Translations under genes and position numbers: made by a program
Part shown: positions 25,713 to 36,190 of the stretch, piece by piece
Layout of the letters: each line of letters starts with the position of its first letter
Position numbering within the stretch: the stretch's first letter is position 1
Assembly: GCA_013397845.1 (NCBI GenBank)
Contig: VZTG01001872.1
Location: forward strand, 954,692-1,018,691
Reading direction: 5' to 3'
DNA length: 64,000 nucleotides
Source: Melanocharis versteri
Lineage: Eukaryota > Chordata > Aves > Passeriformes > Melanocharitidae
Notes under the pieces: model-generated
What the model was told of the DNA's origin: nothing
Database searches by the model: none
The model's input: the letters and a program-made list of their open reading frames with translations, nothing else

Positions 25713-27472
25713 ATTATTAGGAAAGTATGTTGTTGATATGCTCTATAATGGCTTCCATTACCAGCCCATGCTAAAAGAAGCAGCTGGTGAAAGTTATGTT
25801 TATGTTCCACAGATGGATTGGCAATGGCTCTGTGTCTGGTAAACAGGTGTTTTACTTTATGTTTGCTAGCTAGCCATAAGAAGTCAGATTCTTGGTGAGG
25901 GGTGTAGGCAAAGATCAGTTCAGTTGTTGAAAAGGAAGAAGCAATGCTTTTTGGTTGTGCTTAATTTTGTTTTTAAATGACGAGTAGTGTCCTGAAACCC
26001 ATCCTGCCTTTTATCAGCATAATCTAAGTGACTGGGAAGAAAAATTAACAGAGGAGCAAAAACTCCCAAGATGGTATTCAAATGATACTATCTCATCTCC
26101 TTCCTTTCTTGCCCGTTTTCATCAGGAGAAGGAAGCACTTTGGCTTCAGACAAAACTGCTTATAATACAGTCAAAACTTCCTGTGCCAGAGGAGCAGCTT
26201 TGCCAGTTAGTACAGTGCAGAACAGGATGAGCTGAAATCACAGAAGAGTTTATCTATGTCTTTTGGTGGGAGGTGGAAATATAATCCTCATTTTAATAAA
26301 TAACATTTTGCAAACCAATTCCGACACCTGTAAATTTAATACTTACATGCCAATGCAGAAGGAGAACTATTGCTTTTCATTACTCAAAATAAAGTATTTA
26401 TTTTTTCTGTGTTTAGTCATTTCTGATTACCCAGAGAACTAAAAAATGGCTGGGATTTTTTCTGATCTCTGAATGACAAATACTTCTAGATGGCAGAATG
26501 GCAACATGTAAATTCCTTGGTGAATATCATTCAGGCTAGAATTCTTTAAACTGAGGGTTTGAGAGCGTTTTCACAAATATCCAGCAGTGGGCTGAATATT
26601 CATTAATAACTAATATTATGAATCATAGTGATACAGATTAAGAACTTCTAGTTGCAAATCAGATTATTACATTATTCTTTAAACAGCACTAGGGAAAGAT
26701 CCTTAGTATGTAGTGAAAGGAAGTAGCCTAAGAGAATAGAGCAGGCTGGTATCATTTTCCTAAAACTTGCCCACACTCTGTTGGGTGTTGATCCTTCTGG
26801 CAGAAGGTTAAATGCATCCTGCTGAGTCCTCGGAACCAGTGGCCAAGGCAAGGAAACGTGGTTCTCCAAGACGAGAGATGACCTGGGGAGTGCAAAGAGT
26901 AGCTGGGATGGCTGAAGAACCTGGGGTGGGCCTGAAGAGATGCTCACCCTCAGCACTGTTAACTCATTATCACGCCTGTTTTATTGAAACCACGCAGCTC
27001 GAGGGGGCAGCCTCGGAATCAGCGCGTTATGTCGGGGAGGTGGCTGTTTAAATGAAGTGTGAGCAGCGCCTGGTTCTGAGCTTCTGCTGTAGACATAATA
27101 TATGAAGGAATAGCGAGAGCAGCAGGTGTTGTCGAAATTTATGTGCAAGCAGCAAGCCCAGGCAGCAGCCCCACAGGAAGAGCAGTGACAGTTACTGCAG
27201 CAGATGGTCTCAAGAATTATGAATGTGGGACCTATCCCCAGCTGCCCCTGTACCTTGGTCCTTCTCGAGCAGGAACTGACAAGGCGTTGGCTCCAGAACC
27301 TACACAGCCAAGTCGAGCAGCAAGACTGGTGGTGGTCAGGGCAACCAGCCACTCCAGCTCCACGCTGAACTAGCCTGACCCAAGCTGTACGTATTGATCT
27401 CTGAGCAGGGCTGCGGGCTAGGAGAGATACATCTTGAACCAGTTGGGAATCCCAGAATAGAAGTACTGATAA
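25713..27472. other. Non-coding DNA, no gene seen
   Basis: No recognisable gene. The part from about 26.8 to 27.45 kb is GC-richer than its surroundings and carries overlapping frames on both strands (183 codons minus, 76 and 79 codons plus) without domain signatures. It directly precedes a CR1-type LINE relic and could be that element's unrecognisable 5' part, but I see no supporting motif. Confidence 0.5.
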
Positions 27473-27664
27473 AGGCTCATGAAGGAATTTAACTACCCAG
27501 ACATCTGTTGAGTAACAAATACAGCTGAACATGCATCATCGCAGAGGTTCCTAAATTATAGTGAAGACAACTTTATGATCCAGAAAGTAGAGGCTCCTGA
27601 GGAGAAGCCATCCTGGATCTACAGGAGTATATTAATGAAATTTGCAGATGAAACTTTGCAAGTG
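27473..27664 (+). mobile_element. CR1-type LINE relic (endonuclease end plus RT box)
   Basis: Reading plus, codons from 27485 give EFNYPDIC then a stop, followed by VTNTAEHASSQRFL and EDNFMIQKVE, and after a frameshift AILDLQE (27607-27627). This matches the C-terminal part of the CR1/L2/L3 endonuclease, usually GDFNYPDICW, NTAG..., RFLE, DNFL.Q and LLDLLLTN. The family tryptophan after DIC is a TGA stop here. At 27632-27664 LMKFADETLQV recalls the reverse-transcriptase active-site box KFADDTKL, with the second catalytic aspartate read as glutamate. The two motifs normally lie hundreds of codons apart, so most of the RT has been deleted. It is a dead relic. Confidence 0.7.
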
Positions 27665-28899
27665 CATTAAAAATACAGCAGCATTGTGTTTCAGGATTAA
27701 CTTTAGCATAGTATTGTATGTGTTTCAAACAGATTGTCTTCCTCATTCATTTATTAATTTTTACTGTTTCACAAGTAAATGAAGGTTCAAGCCCACCTTC
27801 TCCTGTCTTTAAGCCTGTTTGCATCATCCATGCATGCCAGATATTCGAGATCTACAGACTCTCAACTAATATACTTCACAAACATCTCTCTTGGATAACA
27901 CACAGCTCACGAGAGAGACCAAGAGAATTACAAAAATTTATAGATAATAACACTATGCTGGTTGCCTTCAAAAAGGCATATATGCAAATGCATACCTTTG
28001 CAGAAAGTAAATAATTTGAAACAAATGTTGAAGGGGATGAAGAATCTTAAGAAGCAGAAATATTGAAAAGATAATGATGAATAGCAAATAAAGCATGAGT
28101 TTTCAATAAAGCACAATAGCACGGAAGGCCTATAAAATTTGGGAGTACTAAAAAGAAATATTGCATCACAGGGTAAAGTTCAAATAGGGCTCTTTTTATT
28201 TTCCTTTTTGATTTAAAAAAAATAGAGATATAAATTGGAGATATAAAGTGGGCTAATACACTGAAATAAGCAGCAAAAAGTTTACACTGATAATAATGAT
28301 GAACTGACAGACTTCTGAATTTTTGAAATATCTTCTAGAAGTTTTGATTTATAATGCCACTTAAAGGAAAAAGAAAAGAAAACCAAAGAAAAAGCCCACA
28401 AAACTTCAGTTTTATCCTGAAAGAAGGGAATCTGTGAAATCTTAGGGGAACAAAAATCTCTTAAAATTTCTCACATAAATAAGCTAATCTTTGCCATCCT
28501 CAAAGAAAAAAGCAGCCCTGAATGAACCCTGCTTCATTCCTCAGATTCAATACAGGGATAATGTCAGGTTTACACTCTAATGATTCATTTTCTTACATCT
28601 GGAGAATGTGTCTTTCAAAAATTTAGAGGGAAAAAAAACCCCAATTTTTTTTCTTTCTTGCCAAGTTTTAATTTTATTCATCCATTTCTTCATTACTGTT
28701 CTGTCCCAACATTTATGGTCTCAAACACTATCCAGCAAAACCTTTTTCTCATCTATTCAGGAAAGTAAAGTTTCAATTTACATTTGTAATAACAAGGTAT
28801 GATCATGTCAGCAGGATGGCAACCTTAGTAATCTTCCTGCTAAAAACCTGTTAATTAGCTTTTAGATAAAATATGCCTGTGTTATATATATTTCCAGAA
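27665..28899. other. AT-rich non-coding DNA between two LINE relics
   Basis: No gene or clear repeat. The sequence is AT-rich with several A/T runs. Part of 28.6-28.9 kb may be the decayed 3' portion of the neighbouring minus-strand L1-clade relic, but no protein motif could be read with confidence. Confidence 0.45.
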
Positions 28900-29160
28900 A
28901 AGAACAAAACTTTGCACTTGTCTATATTAATCCTGACATCTGCTATAGGTCACATAGAGAAAGAAATCTGCCTGCAAAAGTTATTACAGTTCATAATTGT
29001 ATTAAAACTATTGTCAAATAATTCCACTCCACCCCATCAAGGGCTTTCTCAGCATCTAATGCTATTAATGTCCATTGTCTTGAGCCTTTGCTTGGTGGAA
29101 GATTTTAGACTCTCCAACACATCACCTAAAAGGTCACTGAGGGTTCAAGGAATGTTCAGC
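28900..29160 (-). mobile_element. L1-clade LINE reverse-transcriptase relic
   Basis: On the minus strand an open stretch of about 35 codons (29098 down to 28994) includes RQWTLIALDAEKALD directly followed by GVEWNYL. This is RT motif A of L1/Tx1-clade LINEs (family form SLDAEKAFDRVEWxYL) with the catalytic aspartate present. About 20 bases further on, ADFFLYVT (near 28971-28948) corresponds to the YADD box with the first aspartate kept and the second lost. A shifted frame then gives RINIDKCKVL, matching 'yKINw.KSe.l'. The roughly 100 codons normally between A and YADD are missing, so the copy has an internal deletion plus frameshifts. The clade assignment comes from DAEKAFD followed by VEW, which CR1-type RTs lack. 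Confidence 0.75.
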
Positions 29161-29213
29161 ACTTTGATGAGAAATAACCAAAAGCTCCTTTTTATCTTAA
29201 TATTCTACTTCAA

Positions 29214-29241
29214 TACACACACAGACACACACACACACACA
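29214..29241. repeat. (CA)n microsatellite
   Basis: Interrupted CA dinucleotide run (ACACACACAGACACAC followed by more CA), about 28 bases. It lies just upstream, in element orientation, of the minus-strand L1-clade relic. Confidence 0.9.
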
Positions 29242-30298
29242 AAAGAATAAATATTCTCAGGAAGACTGATCTCAGTCCAGGCACAAGCAAGAGTGAAGAC
29301 TTTTGTCAAAGGTGTGATCTAAGAACTACCTTTGCAAGCAAGGAATTTGGAAGGAGATGAAAAAATGAGTAAGAATCCCTCTGTGGTTATTACTTCTGTC
29401 TGAATTCCAGTTCGAATTGGACTGAGAAAAAGAAGATAGAAGACAAGCCTGCTATCAACAGGATAGCAGCAGTGATACACAAATCACCACTAATGAACTC
29501 CCTTTATGTGTCCAGGGACCCCTTCTAAAGAAAGCCCACAAGCACCCGCCCGAAGGCTCTGCTTGCTTCAGGCTGGATGGATTTGCTTGCTGCTCTTGCT
29601 CAAAGTTAATTTCCAATCTACAAAACCATTCTTCTATTAAGAGACACAAAGAAACACTAACGGTAAAAAAATGATGGCAGAATCTCTATCAGCCTGAAGC
29701 TTCAATTTGTGTCTGCTGCACCTGGACTGACCTACACAGTCACTGATCTGAGTCTCTTCAAGGATTCAGCCCCATAGTAGAAGTGAAGAACAGTAAGAGA
29801 AGTCGCTCATGGATCCCAGTGTCAATGAGGGAAGGTATAAAAGGCTCTGAACTGTTCCTGAGCAAGGTTATTAGTTTGAAAAGTACTTAGCTGAAACTCT
29901 TTCCTGGTGCATTGACTCATGCCCTCCACTTCAGCAAAGCCAGATTACGGTGATTTGCCAATGATTTTGTGGCTGCAAAATGCAGGAAGGTATTTTAATT
30001 GCATTTTCCCCTGTGATCAGTTCTGTTGCTGTATTCTGTGGATGAAAACTGATTGGAATGTTTTAAATAGAGCAAAGACCTGGTCAGCTATTGCCTTTCC
30101 TCTTTTTTCACCCAAACTGGTCCAGATTGTTTGGATGGAAATGCTACTTTAATCTGAAAGGCTTTTCGCCTAGAAAGTGACTACGGATGAACAGTGCTGA
30201 CAGGAAATCTACATAATCACTGGCTGGGTTTTTCTCGCTAGATGTATGTTTTCCAAAGGAAATACACTGAAATATTGGTTTCAAGTTTTGAAATGGAG
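29242..30298. other. Unique non-coding DNA
   Basis: No gene or repeat recognised. Short frames only, none with motifs. Confidence 0.5.
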
Positions 30299-30358
30299 TG
30301 GTGTGAACTGACTCAGTGCCATCAATATGCTGATTTACCCCAGCTGAAGTTCCTGGGC
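30299..30358. repeat. Sauropsid hairpin-type repeat, copy C
   Basis: TGGTGTGAACTGA is followed by a degenerate centre and then by TGCTGATTTACCCCAGCTGA and AGTTCCTGGGC. This matches the arm and tail of the same dispersed palindromic repeat as at 25.6 kb (TGATTTACACCAGCTGAGGA then TCTGGCCC). The arms pair imperfectly after mutation. A 105-codon open frame runs through this stretch, but it is non-coding given the repeat. Confidence 0.45.
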
Positions 30359-30644
30359 TGCACAAAAATCCCCCAACCTTTAGTATTATATGTGAATCAG
30401 GTGTTTAGTAATCAGCAGGATCCAGATTCTGGTGGTTTTACTCCCACAAAAGGCAGGAAAAAGGTTTTTATCATATTTTGCCTAGTGATCAACTTTGAAG
30501 CCTTACCAGTGGATGAAATTCCAACGTGGTCTTACTTGCATTCATACAGAGAAGGTTAGACTAGTTGCTCTCTTCTTGCTCTTCACTCATATGTACTCTC
30601 CTTGATTGAAAAGAGTATCTATAATTTGCCTCATTGACCTTAAT
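30359..30644. other. Unique non-coding DNA
   Basis: Nothing recognised between the hairpin repeat and the CTCF-like motif. Confidence 0.45.
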
Positions 30645-30658
30645 GGCCCATCTGGTGG
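30645..30658 (-). promoter_or_regulatory. CTCF-like binding motif
   Basis: GGCCCATCTGGTGG reads on the minus strand as CCACCAGATGGGCC, close to the vertebrate CTCF core CCASYAGRKGGC with one mismatch. If occupied, its orientation could matter for looping in a gene desert. A single motif of this length is expected by chance at moderate frequency, so without chromatin data this is only a candidate. Confidence 0.3.
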
Positions 30659-32779
30659 AGGTGCAAAAATGGTGATCCTCAGGTCCTAAAAAGCCTCAAA
30701 AGATACATGCCCTCTTCATTCATCTCCTGAATTGCCTGGTACAGCAGCTTACCTACTTCTGTCAGATAAGACCGGCACTTCGGTTACCTGCCTGAAGTTG
30801 GCACCACCCCTGCAAAGTCACAAAATATCGAAGAGCATTTCCCATGGAATGTTTGTGAGTAAGCAAGACCTGGATTTATGTGGAGGACAAGGAGCGGGGG
30901 TGGAAGCACGGGTTGATTACATCCCTTGGTTAGATTGGATCTAGTTCCTGTCTTGTGCTAATCCACCCCAGACTCCTGGCGGTAAGATCCAAAGCAGGAG
31001 ATAACAGGAGAAGGCAGAGGGGGCTGGTCAGGGGTGTTTGTAAATAAATCTGGAACCTGGGATCTGCAGCCTGCTTGGTTATGGTTTTGTGAAAACGGAA
31101 TTACAGCATAAAATGAAAGCAGGCTGTGCAATGAAAACAAGAGGAATGCCATCACCCAGGTTGGCTTGTACTGCAAACCACGCTGGTCAATCATCCGAGA
31201 TGAATGGAGGTATCCGCTGAATAACCTCACTTTGCAACTTTTATGTGAAGGTTTGATAAATGAAGTCAGGGAGAGGTACAAGAAAGTGATTAAAACCAGC
31301 CTGCGCAGAAGGCAATGATAACCTCCCTGGGCTTTAAACTTTTTTCTACTTCTGCCTGAGTTTGTTGGATAATTAACCCTTTCATCCTTCGGTCTCTGTA
31401 CACAAACAATTGTATATTCTGACAAAGCAGCTGCGTTTTGACAGGCAATTTGTCATTGGTAATAAATTGAACCCAGCATCAAGGCAAACCACTTCCAGTG
31501 GGGATGCGTACAGCCAGGTACCATGATCTGGAGTTTCCTACTTGGCCCCACTGTAGCAGAAAACTTTTTCCCAAAGTTTAGCTCCCTCATTTCTTGTCTC
31601 TGGATTCACTGAGGTGCCCAGCACCTTGCTTAGGCAGCTCCTTTTAGGCACCTTCTTGAAAGAACATGCCTCAGGCCGTGCTGGCCAAATACTTTTAGGG
31701 GATCTTAGTCTGTTGTCGTAGAACTTTAATGGAATATTATTGTCGCCGAAACAAAAAGGAATTCTGGCATTTTTGATAAGCAGGGGCCAGAGTTTCTCTT
31801 TGTGGACCTGGAACTATCATCTGTCATGGTTTGTGGTAAAACTTGTTACTGGCTTGGAGGACAGCTTGAGGGTGCAGAAAAGCATTTTGCCCACACATGG
31901 CATGGTTGGAGTTTAACAGAGTTCCCATGCCTGGGTATACCCAGCCCATCGTGCTCCTCGGTGCTTGCTGGGGTTAAAAGGAAAGGCTCTAGAAAAAGGG
32001 TCTTACAAGCACATCCTTGCCCAAATAGGGCCGGAGGCTGCTGCCTATACTTTGATTGCTTCATTTTTGGTCTCCCCAACTGTGTCAGGATACCGAATCA
32101 GATGCTTATGGAAAAGCAGCTGTCAAGAGTCTGAGATGGGCTCTCAGGTGAAGACTTAGAACTCAGCACTGACAAAATGCACAGAAGCTTACTTGCATGT
32201 CAGAGAAATGAGCTTTTCTAGGGGGAAACCCCTTAGACCTAGCCCAAAGAAAGGCGGCAGCACCACAGCATCTGTTGAATGAAGCTCTTCAAACCCTTAC
32301 TGAGAAGCAAAATCTCTGCTGAGAAATGTCAACAGAGCCTTTACAACAGCCTGAAAATTAATTGTCCTCTGAAATGGCAGTCCTCAATTTAGGCTTAATC
32401 TCTCTTGCATTACTCAGGTAGCTATTGTGAAGTATCACCCTGCTTGCTGCTCTTGCTGACAGTTTCTATATCCCTTCACCACACCCACTGGAAGGAAAAC
32501 AATCACATAAATCCCTCTTGCAGGGCATGCTCCAACTTGTTTCTTATTGTGGGGCAAATTTATGGTCACATTTACTATGTAATCTTTAAAGGGGACTGGC
32601 TGGTGGTTGAAGGTCTAAAATTACAGATGACCTGCGTGTAAGCAAAAGTGGATTTGTTAAAAAATCTGTATTTAAGGGAGGGGAGAAGGGGGTGAGAGAG
32701 GAGAGCTAGATGTTCCCTGTGTAGTTTATGACCTTTCATAAAAAAAAACCCGCCAACCTTCAAGAAAGGTGGAAAAGCA
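30659..32779. other. Unique non-coding DNA
   Basis: No gene recognised. A 155-codon minus frame (30958-31425) and a 110-codon plus frame (31802-32134) lack motifs. At 31439-31455 TGACA and TGTCA form an inverted pair of MEIS/TGIF-type half-sites seven bases apart, within CNE-like sequence. This is noted only as a motif. Confidence 0.45.
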
Positions 32780-33540
32780 ATTTTCATTCTGTGGCTCTAA
32801 ATATGTGTTTATGCCGCTGCCATGATGTGAGCATGCCCAGTTGGGATGATTTAGCACTCTGCTGATGACTACCAACGGAAGGACTTCATGTGAAAAGGTA
32901 GTCTGCCACGGCTAATGGGCTCTTGTTTCAAAGGGATGCTGTGTGTACATTACTAGTGTATGGAGAAGGTGCAGAAAGGCCTCAGCAGACATTAGGAATG
33001 GAGTGTTGTTGATGATGAAAAGGCACTTTGCTGTTGAGGGAATGGTGGGAGAGAAAAGGCGTATCTGTCTTTTTGATTAGAAATGCATGCTTCCTTTCAT
33101 CATCTGAGCTGAAAAATTGGCTTCTGCTCTTGGTTTATGAAACCATTTTTCTTTCCCTTCCTTCCCAGGTTTGCAAACTCTTTAATAAATTAGTTACTGT
33201 GAGGTGCATGGGTGCAACAATCACCTTAGAGGCTTTTCCCAAATGCATCTTTAATATTTTATAAGTATTTAAATAGATTTATTCAATGTGAACAGCCTGA
33301 TTTATTAACACTGGCACTCTGGCATGGAAAGGGGGTTCAATACAAATTATGTTGTGTCAGAAATTTTTAGCAGCTAGATCTCAATTTACCAATGGATTCT
33401 TGGAAGTCAGGAAATAATAGGACCCACCCCATGTTAATATTTAATCGGGCTTTGGTGCCAGATAGGAGAAGCTGTCGAATGAAGGAGATGCAATGAGGGG
33501 AGCCCTGTATTACATTAAAACATACATCATGTGTTCACTT
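32780..33540. promoter_or_regulatory. Candidate conserved non-coding element
   Basis: The stretch has few low-complexity runs and mixes A/T-rich homeodomain-like cores (TAATTA-like, TTTATTAAC, TTAATATTTAATC) with nuclear-receptor or FOX-like words. This texture is common in deeply conserved developmental enhancers. I see no coding signature: frames are under 80 codons. The call is by composition and motif impression only. Cross-species alignment would decide. Confidence 0.25.
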
Positions 33541-35997
33541 CTTAGATGGGGAGGGGAGAAGCGGGTCAGTTATTGTGGTGAGAGGCTCAGATCTGCCACT
33601 GAATCAAGATGCTTTGTCAGGCTCTCAGAGTTCACCAGATGAAGTTAAAGTCTCACTGCAGACACGTGAGGGAAACCTGAGTGACTAGGTGTGAAATTTG
33701 CTTCCCTTTTGGATTCCAGGGTGCAGAAGGATGCACGCCTTTCCTTGTGCGTATTCAGCAAGGAATGTATGACAACAGAGATGCTGAACCTGACATGGTA
33801 GCAGAGGTGACTTGTAAAGCACTTGGTAATGATGCAGCAAGATGGGTGCTACCAAACCCACTACTGTCCTACTCAATTCGTGTACCAAGGTGCAGGGGAA
33901 GGGCGGGTCCTCTGTAGGTCAGCGCTCTGTAGGTTGTTCTTCTGAATTACCCCAAGCTCATTTTCACTCTGAAGTGCCACATAATATTATTTTTATTCAG
34001 CCTGGTACATCACCCTCATAAAGATGAATGGGTTTTCTTTCTGTATGGAAGCACCAAACCGCTTTCTCAATGAAGATTTCGGGCATAAATTAAAATGTGA
34101 GGAAGCTCAGAAGCAACACAGTGGTGTTCACTTGCTCGAACAGAAGAGTTGAACAAAGGGTGCAATTGCAAAATAACTGTGTATCAGCAAATTTTTCCTA
34201 AGTCACTGCACCCAGCGTGGAGCGATTCAAAAACTAGCAATATCTCTTTCCTGCTGAGTACCAGTGGCACAGCCTCCCCAGTTAACTCCCTAAGGCAGGG
34301 CCTCAACAGGTGAATGAAGAGGAGACAAAGTTTCAGCCAGGCACAGTGGGATCAATGCTGGACAAGGAGGAGAAAAGAGGGGATCTCAGGTGCCAGAAAT
34401 ACTTTCCTGAAATATTTCAGGATGACCCAGTGGTCATTGTGAAGAGTAAGATACCCTCCAATCATCAAGACTGCCTATCCCTAATTGCAGGCTCCTGTGC
34501 AACACTTGAGTTCCTCGGAGGGTGTGAACTAGAGCAGTGTGGTACAAGTACCTGGAATAACACTGGTGGACACTGGCTGAAATACTGGCCTGCAGCTGAA
34601 GTCCTGGTGACAGTGAACTGGTCTTCTGGTAGGAACTTTATTCATTTCCTCTTCTCACTTAATTATGTTTATTACTATCTCTTTAAGCATGTAGTGTGTT
34701 TAGTTTCCCTATGTGCGTTCCTTGGTCAAAGAAAGAAGAGTTCAACTGCTAGTCCTTTGTAATATTAACATTAAGAAAATTGGCTGATGCTTCAGGAAGT
34801 TGACTGAGTCAAGACAAGAGTCTACTCCACACATCTCATTCTGCCAAAGTTTGGTTGGAATGGTTTATTGTAAGGTTATATTACCAGGGAAGATTTCTTC
34901 ATTTGTGCTGCGCTAGTTGCCTGTTCCTGTTGGTATCTTTTGGAAGAATATTTGGAGGGGGAAGGTAAGTGGAGGACTGGAGTAGAATTCTATGTTAGAT
35001 TTCTTTATGCAGTTTTTTGTTAACTTGAATTTATTTTTGTGGGGTGTAAATTTTTGTAGGGTGTATATCTGAGAATATTTGGTTGACATGGTGATAGATC
35101 CAGAGCAAGGTCAATTCTATGCCACTACTTACAGACCTCCACCTAATCTGCCACAGGGTAGGCTGGCTTCTTAGAGTGGGATTGTTACTCTCTTCCACAT
35201 GGTAGATTTTTAGCTATTATTAATACATACTTATCCAGTTCCCTAAGAGTAAGGAGAGAAATTATGATATACTTTATATAAAAGTGTATGGAGTTTGGAG
35301 TTTGGAGTTGGAGTATGGAGTTTCACGTGTATCAGCTGTGAGAATGATCATAGATCAAACTTCTTTCCATTCCATGGAAGGAGTGTGTCCTGTGGCTTGC
35401 AGGATTACAGTTCCAGGTTTTGAGAACAAGAAGTCCAGGTTCCTAATGAAGTATCTGGGCACAGCTATTTAGGACTTGCTTTGCTCTGATGGGTGAGAAG
35501 GCGTGTCTTTGTGTATTATCCTATGAGTCTGTAGCTGATCTACAGCTGATCATTTGCTTCTTATGTGGTGAAAAGAAAAAAAAAAAAAAAAAAGCATGAC
35601 ACAAAGTTAACTTCTTAAATTCACTGATTTGCTTTTTTAAACCACTGCAATTTTTAACATCTAATCTCAGTGCTCTTAGAAATTACTTACTAAGTCTCCA
35701 CTGTGCCACATTATGTCCAAGCAAGGTGATCTCTTCGGTCAGCATTCTGATAGAGCCACAAGAAAATAAGATTTTATCACTTTTATCTTAGAAAAATAAT
35801 ACTATCATCTGCTCCAAACTCAAATACGTATGAATAGATTTTACCAAAAGTTTTTTCAAGTTGTGGATAGATGGGAAAGAAGCAGAAAAAAGAACATCAG
35901 AAGGAATAGAGCAAGTTTCACAATTCATACGATCACTGGGACTTATTAATAATAAAATATTTTTATAATTTAAATATTATTAAATAATAATAAATAT
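33541..35997. other. Non-coding DNA with simple-sequence tracts
   Basis: No gene supported. The 150-codon plus frame at 34310-34762 has no domain signature. Simple sequences include a (TTTGGAG)-type tandem at 35288-35322 and an 18-nt A run at 35576-35593. From about 35944 an AT-rich run leads into the CR1 3' end. Confidence 0.5.
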
Positions 35998-36152
35998 TAT
36001 AGAATAATAAAATATTAAGGGACTGGAATGGACCTTAAAGATCATCCAGTCCCAGCTCCCCTGACATGTGCAGAGGCACCTCCTGCTAGAGAAGGTTGCT
36101 CAAGGCTTATCCAACCTGGCCCAACAATCCCACAATCTCCCTCGGCAAACTG
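35998..36152 (-). mobile_element. CR1 LINE 3'-end fragment
   Basis: Plus-strand text GACTGGAATGGACCTTAAAG, ATCATCCAGTCCCAGCTCCC, then GGTTGCTCAAGGC, TATCCAACCTGGCC and TCTCCCTCGGCAAACTGT is the reverse complement of the avian CR1 3' untranslated end. The element is therefore on the minus strand with its 3' terminus at the low coordinate. The usual 8-bp terminal repeat (ATTCTATG type) has degenerated into the AATAATAAA-like AT run at 35944-36017. The copy is severely 5'-truncated, as most CR1 insertions are, and about 155 bases remain. This is the strongest family-level pointer to a bird or close sauropsid. Confidence 0.9.
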
Positions 36153-36190
36153 TATATATAAATATATATATAAAATTATATATATTTTAT
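36151..36190. repeat. (TA)n-rich microsatellite
   Basis: Imperfect TATATA/AAATATAT run immediately at the 5' truncation point of the CR1 fragment, about 40 bases. Confidence 0.85.

Noticed and set aside
26981..27532. 183-codon minus-strand open frame
   Set aside because: Cys/Ser-rich with no domain, overlaps open frames on the plus strand, and runs into a plus-strand CR1-type relic.
30958..31425. 155-codon minus-strand open frame
   Set aside because: No recognised domain, and composition looks like translated non-coding DNA.
34310..34762. 150-codon plus-strand open frame
   Set aside because: No domain or signal. The hydrophobic stretch near its end comes from T-rich sequence.
35107..35158. 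FYATTYRPPPN-like translation resembling the YRPP motif of CR1 endonucleases
   Set aside because: Only about five residues match, and flanking codons give no further endonuclease similarity.
35785..35820. Minus-strand GADDSIIFL resembling an RT YADD box
   Set aside because: Upstream and downstream codons do not fit any RT family and a stop follows two codons later. Probably chance.
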